Below, piece after piece: positions 36,639-45,552 of a DNA stretch of 64,000 nt. The stretch is from JBJXHN01 sp046233135. Its GTDB lineage: Bacteria > Pseudomonadota > Alphaproteobacteria > Rhodospirillales > Rhodospirillaceae. Under the pieces are notes generated by a model. It made no database searches. It had not been told where the DNA came from and worked only from the letters and a program-made list of their open reading frames with translations. Made by a program: the position numbers and the translations under genes. The DNA lies in NCBI GenBank assembly GCA_046233135.1, contig JBJXHN010000008.1, positions 1-64,000 on the forward strand, in the 5' to 3' direction. How positions within the stretch are numbered: position 1 is the stretch's first letter; the number at the start of each line of letters is the position of its first letter.

Positions 36639-37802
36639 ATGTCTCTTCGCAATCCCCTGATCCGTGTCGTGGCCGGTGCCGGTCTCGGCCTGCTCGCCCT
36701 GGCCGGCATGGCACGCGCCGACGAGGTGACCATCGGGTTCACCGGCCCCTTGAGCGGTGGCGCGGCGCTATATGGCAAGAACACTCTGACCGGCCTGGAA
36801 ATGGCTGTCGAGGAAGTGAACGCGGCCGGCGGCTTTGACGTCGGCGGCACCACCTACACCTTCAATCTGGTGGCCCTGGATGACAAGTATTCCCCCAGCG
36901 AAGCCGCGATCAATGCCAAGCGCCTGACCTCGCAACACGGGGCGCCGGTGATTTTCGTGCCCCATTCCGGCGGCACCTTCGCCCTGCAGGCCTTCAACGA
37001 ACAGGACGGCTTCCTGATCGCCTCCTACACCAGCGTGCCGTCGGTGACTGAGCGGGGGAACAGCCTGACCTTCCGCATTCCGCCGTCGTTCATGGGTTAT
37101 GTGCAGCCCTTCGCCAAGCTGGAGATGGAGAAGTTCGGCGCCAGACTGGCCATCGCCAATGCGGACCACGACTACGGCAAGGCCTGGGCCAAGGTTTTCG
37201 AACCGGCCTGGACGGAAAACGGCGGAGAGATCGTTGCCGAGAACCCCATGTCCTATATCAAGGACACCGACTTCTACAGCGGCGTTGCCCGGGTGCTGGC
37301 CGACGCGCCGGACGTGATGTTCATCGGCGGGGCGTCGGAACCCACGGCGCTGGTGGTGCGCCAGGCGCGCGAACTGGGCTATCAGGGCGGTTTTGCCATC
37401 ATGGATCAGGCCAAGATGGACGAGATGGCCCGGGTGCTCGGCGGGCTCGACCTGCTGAACGGATCCATTGGCGTGATGCCCCTGGTCTATGACACCCGTC
37501 CCGGCACTGAACCCTTCATCGCCAAGTTCCGCGCGCAGTTCGACCGCGATCCCACCACCGAAAACTCCTACCACTACTCGGCGGTCAATGCGCTGGCCAA
37601 GGCCATGAGCCTGGCCGGTACGGTGGCGGACGCCAAGGCGATCTTCGCCAGCCTCGGCGAGGCCTATGCGTCCCTGCCGGCAGAAAAGAACCCGTCGCGC
37701 ATCACCGGTGTCAATCCTGACGGCGGCGGCAACGCCAAGGTGGTCGTCGCCTATGTGGAGGACGGCAAGATCGTGCCCGTCCCGCTGGACGATTTCAAAT
37801 AA
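36639..37802 (+). CDS. ABC transporter substrate-binding protein of the second Liv system
   Basis: 387 residues. A signal peptide (hydrophobic core VVAGAGLGLLALAG, cleavage near MARA|DEV) precedes a type I periplasmic binding fold: VTIGFTGPLSGGAALYGKN, VPHSGGTFALQAF, and IANADHDYGKAWAKVFEPAW. It supplies the substrate to the LivHMGF homologues just upstream. The tandem-repeat leader and separation from livF suggest independent or boosted expression, which binding proteins need. Ligand unknown; aromatic or dicarboxylic acids fit the surroundings. Confidence 0.88.
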   Translation: MSLRNPLIRVVAGAGLGLLALAGMARADEVTIGFTGPLSGGAALYGKNTLTGLEMAVEEVNAAGGFDVGGTTYTFNLVALDDKYSPSEAAINAKRLTSQHGAPVIFVPHSGGTFALQAFNEQDGFLIASYTSVPSVTERGNSLTFRIPPSFMGYVQPFAKLEMEKFGARLAIANADHDYGKAWAKVFEPAWTENGGEIVAENPMSYIKDTDFYSGVARVLADAPDVMFIGGASEPTALVVRQARELGYQGGFAIMDQAKMDEMARVLGGLDLLNGSIGVMPLVYDTRPGTEPFIAKFRAQFDRDPTTENSYHYSAVNALAKAMSLAGTVADAKAIFASLGEAYASLPAEKNPSRITGVNPDGGGNAKVVVAYVEDGKIVPVPLDDFK

Positions 37803-37847
37803 GCCCCACACCGTCGTCAGACCGCCGATCCAACGAGGAATACCATC

Positions 37848-38822
37848 ATGCAAGCCGTTCTCTGCCGGTCCCTGACGGGGCCGGCCGCCCTGGAACTCGC
37901 CCAGGTGTCCACCCCCGACCTGCCGCCCGGCCATGTCCGCGTCAAGGTGCACGCGGTGGGTATCAACTTCGCCGACGTGTTGATGATTCAGGGGCTGTAT
38001 CAGGTGAAGCCCGAACCACCCTTCGTGCCCTGCTCCGAATTCTCCGGCGAGGTGGCCGAAGTGGCTTCGGACGTCACCACCGTCCGGCCCGGCCAGCGGG
38101 TGATGGGCCTGAACCTCGGCGGGCTGGCGGAGGAAACGGTGCTGCCCGCCGGATCCGTCTATGCCATGCCCGACGCCATGTCCTTCGTCGAAGGGGCGGC
38201 CTTTCCCGTGGCCTACGGCACCAGCCATGTGGCCCTGGACCGGCGCGCGGGGCTGAAGGCCGGCGAGACCCTGGTGGTGTTCGGAGCCGCCGGTGGCGTC
38301 GGCCTGACGGCGGTGGAAATCGGCAAGCGCATGGGGGCGACGGTGATCGCCTGCGCGTCTTCGCCGGAGAAGCTGGAGATCGCGCGCTCCCGGGGGGCGG
38401 ACCACCTGATCAATTACAGGACCGAGGACCTTGGGGCGCGGCTGAAGGCGCTGGGCGGGGCCGACGTGGTCTATGACACCGTCGGCGGCGAGGCCTTCAC
38501 GGCGGCGCTGAAGACCATCCGCTGGGAAGGACGGCTCGTCGTCGTCGGCTTCGCCGGCGGCACCATCCCGCAGATCCCGGCGAACCATCTGCTGGTCAAG
38601 AACATCAGCGTGTCCGGCATTTTCTGGGGCGCCTATCGCCAGAAGGACCCGGAGGTGGTCAACCGCTCGCTGGACGACCTGATGGCCTGGTACGCTGAAG
38701 GGGCGCTGAAGCCGCATATCTCCCGCGTCGTGCCCTTCGAAGCCTCCCGCGAAGCCTTCGAAGCGCTGCAGAACCGCACCAGCACCGGCAAGACCGTCAT
38801 CGCGGTCCGGTCGCAGGTGTGA
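37848..38822 (+). CDS. NADPH:quinone oxidoreductase family (zinc-independent MDR)
   Basis: 324 residues. Medium-chain dehydrogenase/reductase without the zinc-binding Cys/His set: VKVHAVGINFADVLMIQG at the N-terminus, the NADP site VVFGAAGGVGLTAVEIGKRMG, then GGADVVYDTVGGEAF. Relatives reduce quinones or act as enoyl-CoA or crotonyl-CoA reductases. In a catabolic gene block it could serve as an enoyl reductase or detoxifier. A short leader with GAGGAA precedes it. Confidence 0.85.
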   Translation: MQAVLCRSLTGPAALELAQVSTPDLPPGHVRVKVHAVGINFADVLMIQGLYQVKPEPPFVPCSEFSGEVAEVASDVTTVRPGQRVMGLNLGGLAEETVLPAGSVYAMPDAMSFVEGAAFPVAYGTSHVALDRRAGLKAGETLVVFGAAGGVGLTAVEIGKRMGATVIACASSPEKLEIARSRGADHLINYRTEDLGARLKALGGADVVYDTVGGEAFTAALKTIRWEGRLVVVGFAGGTIPQIPANHLLVKNISVSGIFWGAYRQKDPEVVNRSLDDLMAWYAEGALKPHISRVVPFEASREAFEALQNRTSTGKTVIAVRSQV

Positions 38823-38842
38823 TTGGAGAGGGACTGGCGACC

Positions 38843-40657
38843 ATGACTGCCGAACTGATCCATCGCCGGGACATGGATTTCATCCTCTACGACGTGCTGG
38901 GGATCGAAAGCCTGCTGACCCGGCCCCGTTTCGCCGATCACGACCGGGATACGCTGTCGGCGGTTATGGATACCGCCTATGCCATCGCCGATGCGGAATT
39001 CGCCCCCCACAACCGCAAGGCCGACGAGGCCGAGCCGGAATTCCGCGACGGCAAGGTGGAGATGGTGGCCGAGGTGGGGCAGGCGCTGCGTCACTACATC
39101 GATGCCGGATTCATGACCGCCACGGCGGATTACGAGATCGGCGGCATGCAACTGCCCTTTACCCTGCATCAGGCGTGCAGCGCGGTGTTCGGCGCGGCGA
39201 ATACGTCCACTCGGGCCTATCCGCTGCTGACCCAGGCGGCGGCCAATGTCATCCGTACCTTCGGGACGGAGGACCAGCGCAGCCGCTACATGCGGCCGAT
39301 GCGCGAGGGCCGCTTCTTCGGCACCATGTGCCTGACCGAGCCCCAGGCCGGCTCTTCGCTGGGGGATCTGCGGACCAGCGCGCGGCAGGATGCCGACGGC
39401 AGCTGGCGGATCACCGGCAACAAGATCTTCATTTCCGCCGGCGACCACGAGCTGTCGGAAAACATCATCCACCTGGTACTGGCCCGCATCGCCGGGGCGC
39501 CGCCGGGGGTGAAGGGGATCTCGCTGTTCATCGTGCCCAAGGTGCTGGTCAACGATGACGGGACCCTTGGCGCGCGCAACGATGTCGCCCTGGCCGGGCT
39601 GATCCACAAGATGGGCTATCGCGGCACCACCTCGACCATGCTGAATTTCGGCGAGCAGGGCGGGGCCGTGGGCTATCTGGTGGGCGAGCCCGACAAGGGC
39701 CTGTCCTATATGTTCCATATGATGAACGAGGCCCGTATCGGCGTCGGCACGGGGGCGGCGGCGCTGGGCTATGCGGGCTATCGCCAAGCCCTGGCCTATG
39801 CCCGGGAGCGGTTGCAGGGCCGGCCGCTGGAGTGCCGCGACCCCACCACGCCGCCGGTGCCCCTGACCGCCCATCCCGACATCCGCCGCATGCTGCTGGC
39901 CCAGAAGGCCTATGTGGAAGGCGGGCTGACCCTGTGCCTGCTGGCCGCCACCCTGGTGGACGAGCGGGACACGGCCCCGGAGGGATCGGAGGAGCGCCGG
40001 GACGCCCACGAGCTGCTGGAGCTGCTGACCCCGGTGGTCAAAAGCTGGCCGAGCCAGTGGTGCCTGGAGGCCAACGCTCTGGCGATCCAGGTGTTCGGCG
40101 GCTATGGCTACACCCGGGAATATCCGGTGGAGCAGCTGTACCGCGACAACCGCCTGAACCCGATCCACGAAGGTGCCCACGGCATCCAGGCACTGGACCT
40201 GTTGGGGCGGAAGGTGCGTCAGGGGGGCGGCCGGGGATTCGCCCTGCTGCGAGCCCGCATGCGCGCCACCATTGCCGCCGCCGCCGCCGTGCCCGCCCTG
40301 GCCGAAGGAGCGGCCGAGCTGGAGGCGATGCTGAGCCGCTTGGAAGCGGTGACCGTGACCCTGCTGGCCGCCGTTGCCGCCGATGCCAACAAGGGGCTGG
40401 CCAATGCCTCGATCTATCTTGAGGCCTTTGGCCACGGGGTGGTGGCCTGGATCTGGTTGCGCCAGGCCCTGGTGGCCTCGGCCCGGCTGACCGGCGGCGG
40501 GGCCGGACCGGGGGACGAAGAGCGGGCCTTCCTGGAAGGGAAGCTGCATGCCTGCGCCTATTTCCTGCGCTGGGAACTGCCCCGCACCGGCCCCCAACTG
40601 GACCGGCTGGAGGCCCTGGACGACACCTGGCTGGCCGTGCCGCCGGAGTGCCTGTGA
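38843..40657 (+). CDS. Long acyl-CoA dehydrogenase (DmdC/AidB-like, about 600 residues)
   Basis: 604 residues from the ATG at 38843, which has GGAGAGG ahead; a GTG at 38819 overlapping the previous gene is the alternative. The acyl-CoA dehydrogenase core shows CLTEPQAGSSLGDLRTSA, ITGNKIFISAGDHEL and IQVFGGYGYTREYPVEQLYRDNRLNPIHEGAHGIQALDL with the catalytic Glu in HEGAHG. An extra C-terminal domain of about 130 residues is that of the 3-methylmercaptopropionyl-CoA dehydrogenase group. The substrate is not clear. It lies in one run with the oxidoreductase and a phosphatase-like gene. Confidence 0.88.
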   Translation: MTAELIHRRDMDFILYDVLGIESLLTRPRFADHDRDTLSAVMDTAYAIADAEFAPHNRKADEAEPEFRDGKVEMVAEVGQALRHYIDAGFMTATADYEIGGMQLPFTLHQACSAVFGAANTSTRAYPLLTQAAANVIRTFGTEDQRSRYMRPMREGRFFGTMCLTEPQAGSSLGDLRTSARQDADGSWRITGNKIFISAGDHELSENIIHLVLARIAGAPPGVKGISLFIVPKVLVNDDGTLGARNDVALAGLIHKMGYRGTTSTMLNFGEQGGAVGYLVGEPDKGLSYMFHMMNEARIGVGTGAAALGYAGYRQALAYARERLQGRPLECRDPTTPPVPLTAHPDIRRMLLAQKAYVEGGLTLCLLAATLVDERDTAPEGSEERRDAHELLELLTPVVKSWPSQWCLEANALAIQVFGGYGYTREYPVEQLYRDNRLNPIHEGAHGIQALDLLGRKVRQGGGRGFALLRARMRATIAAAAAVPALAEGAAELEAMLSRLEAVTVTLLAAVAADANKGLANASIYLEAFGHGVVAWIWLRQALVASARLTGGGAGPGDEERAFLEGKLHACAYFLRWELPRTGPQLDRLEALDDTWLAVPPECL

Positions 40658-40667
40658 GAACGGGCCT

Positions 40668-41300
40668 GTGAGCGGCACAGATCCCCGGCCCGACCTGGCG
40701 CTGCTCCGACACCTCGCGTCTTCGCCGCCGCTGGCGGTGGGGGCATCGGCGTTTCTGTTCCTGCGCCATGGACGGACGGCGGCCAACCGGGAGCGCCGCT
40801 ACCAATCTCCCGGCGAGCCGTTGGACGCCCTGGGCCGCACCCAGGCAGCAGAGGCGGCCCGGGTGCTGGCGGGCTGCGCGGTCTCGCGGATTGTCGCCAG
40901 TCCGTATCGCCGGACCCTGGAAACGGCAGACGCGGTCCGGGCGGGTCTCGGCTGTCCGGTGACCATCGACCCCGGATTGGCCGAACGGAACTTCGGAGGT
41001 CTGCGCGGCACCACCTACATCACCCTGGACTGGGCCGCCGAACCGGAAGGGGGAGAACCGCTGCCGGCTTTCGTCGGCCGGGTGCGGGAGGCGGCGGTGC
41101 GGCTGCTTGCCACGGATCCGCAGGACGGCGGTCGGCCGCTGCTGGTGGCCCATGGCGGAACCCTGATGGTGCTGGCCGCCGCTCTGGGGGTGACACTGGA
41201 GCCGGAGGATCGCAGCAATGCCCGTCCTTTGCGCTTTCAACGGAACGCCGACGGCGAATGGTCTGCCGCCGGCGTGTCCGTCTCGGGAGCGCCGGGCTAG
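40668..41300 (+). CDS. Histidine phosphatase (phosphoglycerate mutase-like) family protein
   Basis: 210 residues, GTG start 11 bases after the dehydrogenase stop. The catalytic FLFLRHGRTAANRERRYQ is near residue 26-43, the second Arg in SRIVASPYRRTLETAD, Glu in DPGLAERNFG, and the second His in LLVAHGGTLM. Function could be small-molecule dephosphorylation; no substrate is evident. Its TAG stop shares the CTAG at 41297-41300 with the stop of the convergent thioesterase gene. Confidence 0.85.
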   Translation: MSGTDPRPDLALLRHLASSPPLAVGASAFLFLRHGRTAANRERRYQSPGEPLDALGRTQAAEAARVLAGCAVSRIVASPYRRTLETADAVRAGLGCPVTIDPGLAERNFGGLRGTTYITLDWAAEPEGGEPLPAFVGRVREAAVRLLATDPQDGGRPLLVAHGGTLMVLAAALGVTLEPEDRSNARPLRFQRNADGEWSAAGVSVSGAPG

Positions 41301-41755
41301 TCCGGCTTGCGCGGGATCTCGTCGGCGGGGACGCCTTCGGGTTTTTCACTACCCGAGCGGCGACGGAAGGTGCCCTGGCCGACGGCCAGCAGGGTGCCGT
41401 CCGGGCCGAAGACCTCTCCCTGACTGGAATAGATCCGTCCGCCGCTGGCCTTCAGGGTGCCCACGGCGCGGACGCGGCCGCCCGTGCACTGGCCGGTGAA
41501 GGCGGTGGTCAGCGACAGGGTCACCGACCGCCGCACCCGGCCGGGGACGGGACAGAACAGGCCGGGCAGGCTCATCGTCTGGTCCAGCAGGGTGGCGAGG
41601 ACGCCCCCGTGCAGCACGCCGCTGCGGTTCATGTGGCGCTCGTCGGCTTCCAATTCCATGACGCAGCGGCCGTCTTCCCAGGCGGTGACGACGAAGCCCA
41701 GGGTCTTCTGGATGCCGACCGGCTCTTCAGGGGGGCGGGAAGAAAAGTCGCTCAT
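41297..41755 (-). CDS. Hotdog-fold thioesterase (PaaI type)
   Basis: 152 residues. It has the PaaI-clan pattern with HMNRSGVLHGGVLATLLDQTMS (the HGG loop carrying the catalytic Asp-like site a few residues later) and a final TLLAVGQGTFRRR. The start overlaps the TRAP large-subunit stop as ATGA at 41752-41755, so it is the last gene of the TRAP unit. It would hydrolyse an acyl- or aryl-CoA, pairing uptake of an organic acid with CoA-ester chemistry. Confidence 0.85.
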   Translation of the reverse strand: MSDFSSRPPEEPVGIQKTLGFVVTAWEDGRCVMELEADERHMNRSGVLHGGVLATLLDQTMSLPGLFCPVPGRVRRSVTLSLTTAFTGQCTGGRVRAVGTLKASGGRIYSSQGEVFGPDGTLLAVGQGTFRRRSGSEKPEGVPADEIPRKPD

Positions 41756-43065
41756 CGGAACACGGTCTCCGGCAGCCACAGGGCGATCTCGGGGAAGACC
41801 ATGATGATGGCCATGGCCACCAGCATGACCGCCACATAGGGCACCACGGAGCGATAGATGTCGGCCATGGTCACCGATGGCGGAACGATGCCTTTGAGGT
41901 AGAACAGGTTGAAGCCGAAGGGCGGCGTCATGTAGCCGATCTCCATATTGATGATGAACAGGATGCCGAACCACACCGGGTCGAAGCCCAGGGCGGTGAC
42001 CACCGGCAGGAAGACGGGCAGGGTGATCAGCATGATGCCCAACGGGTCGAGCACCATGGCCATCAGGAAGATCACCGCCTGGAAGATGATCACCGTGGCC
42101 CAGGGGCCGCCGGGCAGGCCGGTGACCAGATCCTTCACCAGGTCCTGCGCCCCCATGCCCTGGTAGGCCGCACTGAACGCGTGGGCGGCGAACAGGATCC
42201 AGACGATCATGCCGGTCAGCTTGAAGGTGCGCAGGGCGGCATCGGTGATGAACGCCCAGCTGAAGCGGCGGTGGATGGCTGCCGACAGCAGGGCGCCGGC
42301 CACCCCCAGCGCGGCGGCCTCGGTGGGGGTGGCGATGCCGCCGATGATCGATCCCAGCACCATGACGACGATCAGGATCGGCAGGATCACCGCCTTCAGG
42401 GCCAGGATCTTGTCGTGCCAGCTTCCCCGCTCCTCCGGCGGCAGGGCCGGCCCCAGTTCCGGCTGGAGGCGGCAGCGGATGGCGATATAGGCCGCGATCA
42501 GGCCAAGCAGCAGCACTCCGGGCAGGATGCCGGCGGCGAACAGCTTGCCCACCGACGTGCCGGTGATCAGGGAATAGAGGATCATGACCACCGACGGCGG
42601 GATCAGGATGCCGAAGCCGCCGCCGGCGTTGATGCAGCCCAGAGCCATCTTCTTGTCGTAGCGCCGTTCCAGCATGGAAGGCAGGGCGATGGTGCCCATG
42701 GTCACCACGGCCGCGCCGCTGATACCGCACATGGCGCCGAACAGGGCGCAGATCCCCACGGTGCCGATGGCCAGGCCCCCGCGCACGCCGCCCCACCACA
42801 GATGCATCATGGCATAGAGGTTGCGGGCCACCCCGGTGCGTTCCAGCACCATGGCCATGAAGACGAACAGCGGGATGGCCAGCAGGGTGAAGCTGCCCAT
42901 GGTCCCCCACATCTGCGAGGCGACCATGTAGAAGGAGCCCGGTCCCCAGGTGAAATACAGGAAGATCACCGAAACGCCGCCCAGCACGAACACCAGCGGC
43001 AGGCCGAGAACCAGGAAGAACAGCAGGGCACCGAAGAACAGCAGGGTCAGGAGGTCCAGGCTCAC
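41752..43065 (-). CDS. TRAP transporter large permease subunit (DctM family)
   Basis: 437 residues, about 12 membrane helices. Family segments include LGLPLVFVLGGVSV at the start, MCGISGAAVVTMGTIALPSML, NAGGGFGILIPPSVVMILY and IEIGYMTPPFGFNLFYLKG near the end. It is the ion-coupled channel of the transporter, and with the small subunit (overlapping by 4 bases) and the periplasmic protein at 43920 makes a complete TRAP system. Gene order is P, then Q, M and thioesterase. Substrate is probably a carboxylic acid. Confidence 0.92.
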   Translation of the reverse strand: MSLDLLTLLFFGALLFFLVLGLPLVFVLGGVSVIFLYFTWGPGSFYMVASQMWGTMGSFTLLAIPLFVFMAMVLERTGVARNLYAMMHLWWGGVRGGLAIGTVGICALFGAMCGISGAAVVTMGTIALPSMLERRYDKKMALGCINAGGGFGILIPPSVVMILYSLITGTSVGKLFAAGILPGVLLLGLIAAYIAIRCRLQPELGPALPPEERGSWHDKILALKAVILPILIVVMVLGSIIGGIATPTEAAALGVAGALLSAAIHRRFSWAFITDAALRTFKLTGMIVWILFAAHAFSAAYQGMGAQDLVKDLVTGLPGGPWATVIIFQAVIFLMAMVLDPLGIMLITLPVFLPVVTALGFDPVWFGILFIINMEIGYMTPPFGFNLFYLKGIVPPSVTMADIYRSVVPYVAVMLVAMAIIMVFPEIALWLPETVFR

Positions 43066-43613
43066 GGCGTGCCCTCCGATGCGGGAGAGGAGGAGACGGA
43101 TGCCGCCGGGTCAGTGTGGCCCAGTGCCACCCGGACGTCGCCGATCAGCTTGACCAGCCCTTGCAGCAGGATCAGGCCGGCGGCGATCGGGATCAGGCTT
43201 TTCAGGGGCCAGGCCGGGGGATTCCAGGCGGACATGGTGTGTTCGAAGCGGCTGACGGATTCCCAGGCCATGGAGCCGCCGTAGTAAAGCAGGGCGCCGA
43301 TGAACAGGAACATCAGCGCCGAGGTGAGGATATCCAGAACCGCCCGTGTGCGGGGCCGCAGCAGGTTGTGCAGGATATCCACGTTGGCATGGCCGTTCTG
43401 GGCGACCAGATAGCCGCCCGACAGCAGGGCATAGGCGCCGAACAGCATCTGGGCCAGTTCGTTGGTCCAGACGGTGGGTGAACCGGCCAGGTAGCGCAGC
43501 CCGACTTCCAGCAGCAGAACGGCGAAGATGGGCAGGATCAGCAGCGCGGCCAGGCGGCCGATCCGGTCGTTCAGGCGGGTGACACCCGTGGCGAAGCAGG
43601 TCAGGAAAGGCAT
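43062..43613 (-). CDS. TRAP transporter small permease subunit (DctQ family)
   Basis: 183 residues with four membrane helices and the family segments VGLRYLAGSPTVWTNELAQMLFG and GYLVAQNGHANVDILHNLL. It is the accessory membrane subunit of the TRAP system; its stop overlaps the DctM-type start. A 306-base gap with a long hairpin separates it from the binding-protein gene upstream. Confidence 0.9.
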   Translation of the reverse strand: MPFLTCFATGVTRLNDRIGRLAALLILPIFAVLLLEVGLRYLAGSPTVWTNELAQMLFGAYALLSGGYLVAQNGHANVDILHNLLRPRTRAVLDILTSALMFLFIGALLYYGGSMAWESVSRFEHTMSAWNPPAWPLKSLIPIAAGLILLQGLVKLIGDVRVALGHTDPAASVSSSPASEGTP

Positions 43614-43919
43614 GAAGGCTCGCCCCCTTGGCAGGCCGGCGGATCACCGGCCGGACATGTGGAAACCGGGGACCGGTCTTCCCCTGCCGGCCCGCGCTTG
43701 GGGACACGGACCGAAGGGGAACGGGGAAGACCGGTCCCCGGCGAAACCGGCAATGGACGGAGGGAGGCTGTACCGCCCGACATTTTGCTGGGCGTATTGC
43801 GTTCAACGGCACGCAGCCTGTTCCGCGCCATGAGGCACGGTGGCCGGTCATGCCGCAGGCGTGCGGCAACCACGCGGCCTCGCCTCCCGACGATGGGGCT
43901 AGCCCACCGCCGCGCGGTC
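43614..43919 (-). other. Gap between TRAP binding-protein and membrane genes
   Basis: No gene is seen. The stretch is dominated by the 19-bp inverted repeat at 43666-43741 and GC-rich sequence. There is no clear promoter on the minus strand. Confidence 0.5.
43666..43741 (-). terminator. 19-bp perfect inverted repeat between dctP-like and dctQ-like genes
   Basis: Arms CCGGGGACCGGTCTTCCCC (43666-43684) and its exact complement (43723-43741) enclose 38 bases. No T-tract follows. On the minus strand it comes after the periplasmic-protein gene, where a stable hairpin would favour high levels of that message over the membrane subunits. Confidence 0.6.
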
Positions 43920-44978
43920 TCAGTTGCCGGCAGGGGCTGCGGCCTCCAGATAGCCCAGCGATCCCAGAAAGTCTTCCAGCCGGGCCAGGGCTTCCTTGGC
44001 CTTGTCGCCGGCCTCGCCTTCCTTTTCCCAGGCCTTCATGGCAACGGCGGTCAGCTGTTTCATCACCGGATCGGGCAAAGTGGTGATCTGCACGCCGTCT
44101 TCCTGCATGGCTTTGGCCAGGGCCAGCTTTTCCTTGTATTCATACTCGTTGGTGCGGAACCAGAACTGTTCTTCCAGGGCGGCCAGCAGGGTCTGGCGCA
44201 CGTCTTCGGGCAGGGCGTCCAAGGCATCCTGGCTGATGACGAAGGCGTCCGTTCCGGCGATGTTCAGCGCCGGCTGCACGTGGTACTTGGCGAGTTCATA
44301 AAGGCCCATGCTCTTGGCCCCCTGGGCCGCACCCCAGTGGGCGCCGTCCACCACGCCGGTGGACAGGGCGGGATACAGTTCCGGTCCCGGCAGGTAGACC
44401 CCGGCGGCCCCGGCGTCGGTCAGGAATTCCTGCAAAGCCCCGGACGAGCGGATCTTCAATCCCTGGAAATCCGCGAGGCTGGTGATCGGCTTGGTCACCA
44501 CCATTTCCGTGGGGTAGACCTTGTCGGTCGCGTAGTAGACGCCGTATTCCGCTGCCTCGTCGCGGATCATCTGTTCGAAGCCGGCATTCTTGTGGAAATA
44601 GGCCGCTTCCCAGATGTTGCGAAACGCCAGCGGCAGGCCCGAGGCGATGCCCGCCACGCTGACCTTGTCACGGATATAGGCCGGCGAGATGGTGCCCATC
44701 TCGATAACCCCGCGGCTGACCGCATTGAAGATCTCCTTGGCCGGGAACAGGGCTCCGGCCTCGTGCAGCTGCAACACCAGCCGGCCGTCCGTCCGTTCCT
44801 TCACCACAGTGGCCAGACGCTCCAGGCTGTCGGCGTAGGAGCTGGACGAACTGGGCCAGTGGCTTTGCACCCGCCAGCGCACAGAATCCTGCGCGGCCGC
44901 CGGCATGGCCAGCGCGGCCAGGCCGAGGGCGAACAGAGGGGCTGCCAGGGCCGTTTTCATCTTGGTCATCAGGGTCAT
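43920..44978 (-). CDS. TRAP transporter periplasmic substrate-binding protein (DctP family)
   Basis: 352 residues. A signal peptide (KTALAAPLFALGLAALAMPAAAQ) is followed by the DctP fold: VRWRVQSHWPSSSS, VVKERTDGRLVLQLHEAGALFP, and the Arg-containing LKIRSSGALQEFLTDAGA that binds a carboxylate in the family. GGGAGG stands 6 bases before the ATG. It captures an organic acid in the periplasm. The conserved carboxylate-binding Arg agrees with an acid substrate. It is divergent from the hybrid kinase at 45553, which may sense the same compound. Confidence 0.9.
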   Translation of the reverse strand: MTLMTKMKTALAAPLFALGLAALAMPAAAQDSVRWRVQSHWPSSSSSYADSLERLATVVKERTDGRLVLQLHEAGALFPAKEIFNAVSRGVIEMGTISPAYIRDKVSVAGIASGLPLAFRNIWEAAYFHKNAGFEQMIRDEAAEYGVYYATDKVYPTEMVVTKPITSLADFQGLKIRSSGALQEFLTDAGAAGVYLPGPELYPALSTGVVDGAHWGAAQGAKSMGLYELAKYHVQPALNIAGTDAFVISQDALDALPEDVRQTLLAALEEQFWFRTNEYEYKEKLALAKAMQEDGVQITTLPDPVMKQLTAVAMKAWEKEGEAGDKAKEALARLEDFLGSLGYLEAAAPAGN

Positions 44979-45490
44979 GCGTTACCTCCCGGTGTCCTGC
45001 CCCGATGGGCCGGGGCAGGCTTTGATGCCGAGGCTTCACGGGCCTTCGGCTTTTTAATTTCGCAATACGGTATATTATTCTGCTTAGGAAAAGCGTACGG
45101 GAGGCTCGCTTCATAAGTCAACAATCGCTCGCTCTGGACGGTGTAATTTCGTCAGTCAGAAAAAAATTCTGTGACTTTGTCGGGCGATCGCGGGAGACGG
45201 ACAGCCGGATCCGGGATCCCGGCGGCTGTCCATGGCCGCCCGCATGACCAATGCGCGGCGGGCGTGCGCGACTCCTGACGATGCAGCCCGGTCAGGATGG
45301 TCTCGAAACGACTTTTGGCTTCACAGATGTATACCTTGGTCTCCTCCAAAAGGCGATCTGTACAATCTAATTGCGAATTCTATGTTTGCTGCTACGAGTA
45401 GTGTGGTTCTTTGGTCGAAGTGATCTGCCAAGATCAAGCTAAACTGGTGGGGAGAAGTCCTTTTTTCCGGAAGGTTTTCCCCGAGCAACG
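44979..45490. other. Divergent control region between the TRAP and hybrid-kinase genes
   Basis: No gene is seen. GC content falls sharply in two parts: 45055-45110 (ahead of the TRAP gene on the minus strand, with ATTTCGCAATACGGTATATT-like dyad sequence) and 45320-45480. The first probably holds the TRAP promoter and an operator; the second leads to the kinase promoter. Confidence 0.5.
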
Positions 45491-45519
45491 TTGCCTTTGT
45501 GAAAAGAGGCATGCATACT
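45491..45519 (+). promoter_or_regulatory. Candidate sigma-70-type promoter of the hybrid kinase
   Basis: TTGCCT, 17 bases, then CATACT, about 34 bases ahead of the GTG start at 45553, in locally AT-rich DNA. Both hexamers deviate from consensus, so this is a modest call. Confidence 0.35.
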
Positions 45520-45552
45520 TTTGGTCAAGGCTGAGGAAAGTTATCAATCGGG

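Noticed and set aside
45232..45550. Short open frames in the low-GC gap before the hybrid kinase
   Set aside because: None has a ribosome-binding site, a domain or coding bias; the area reads as a control region.
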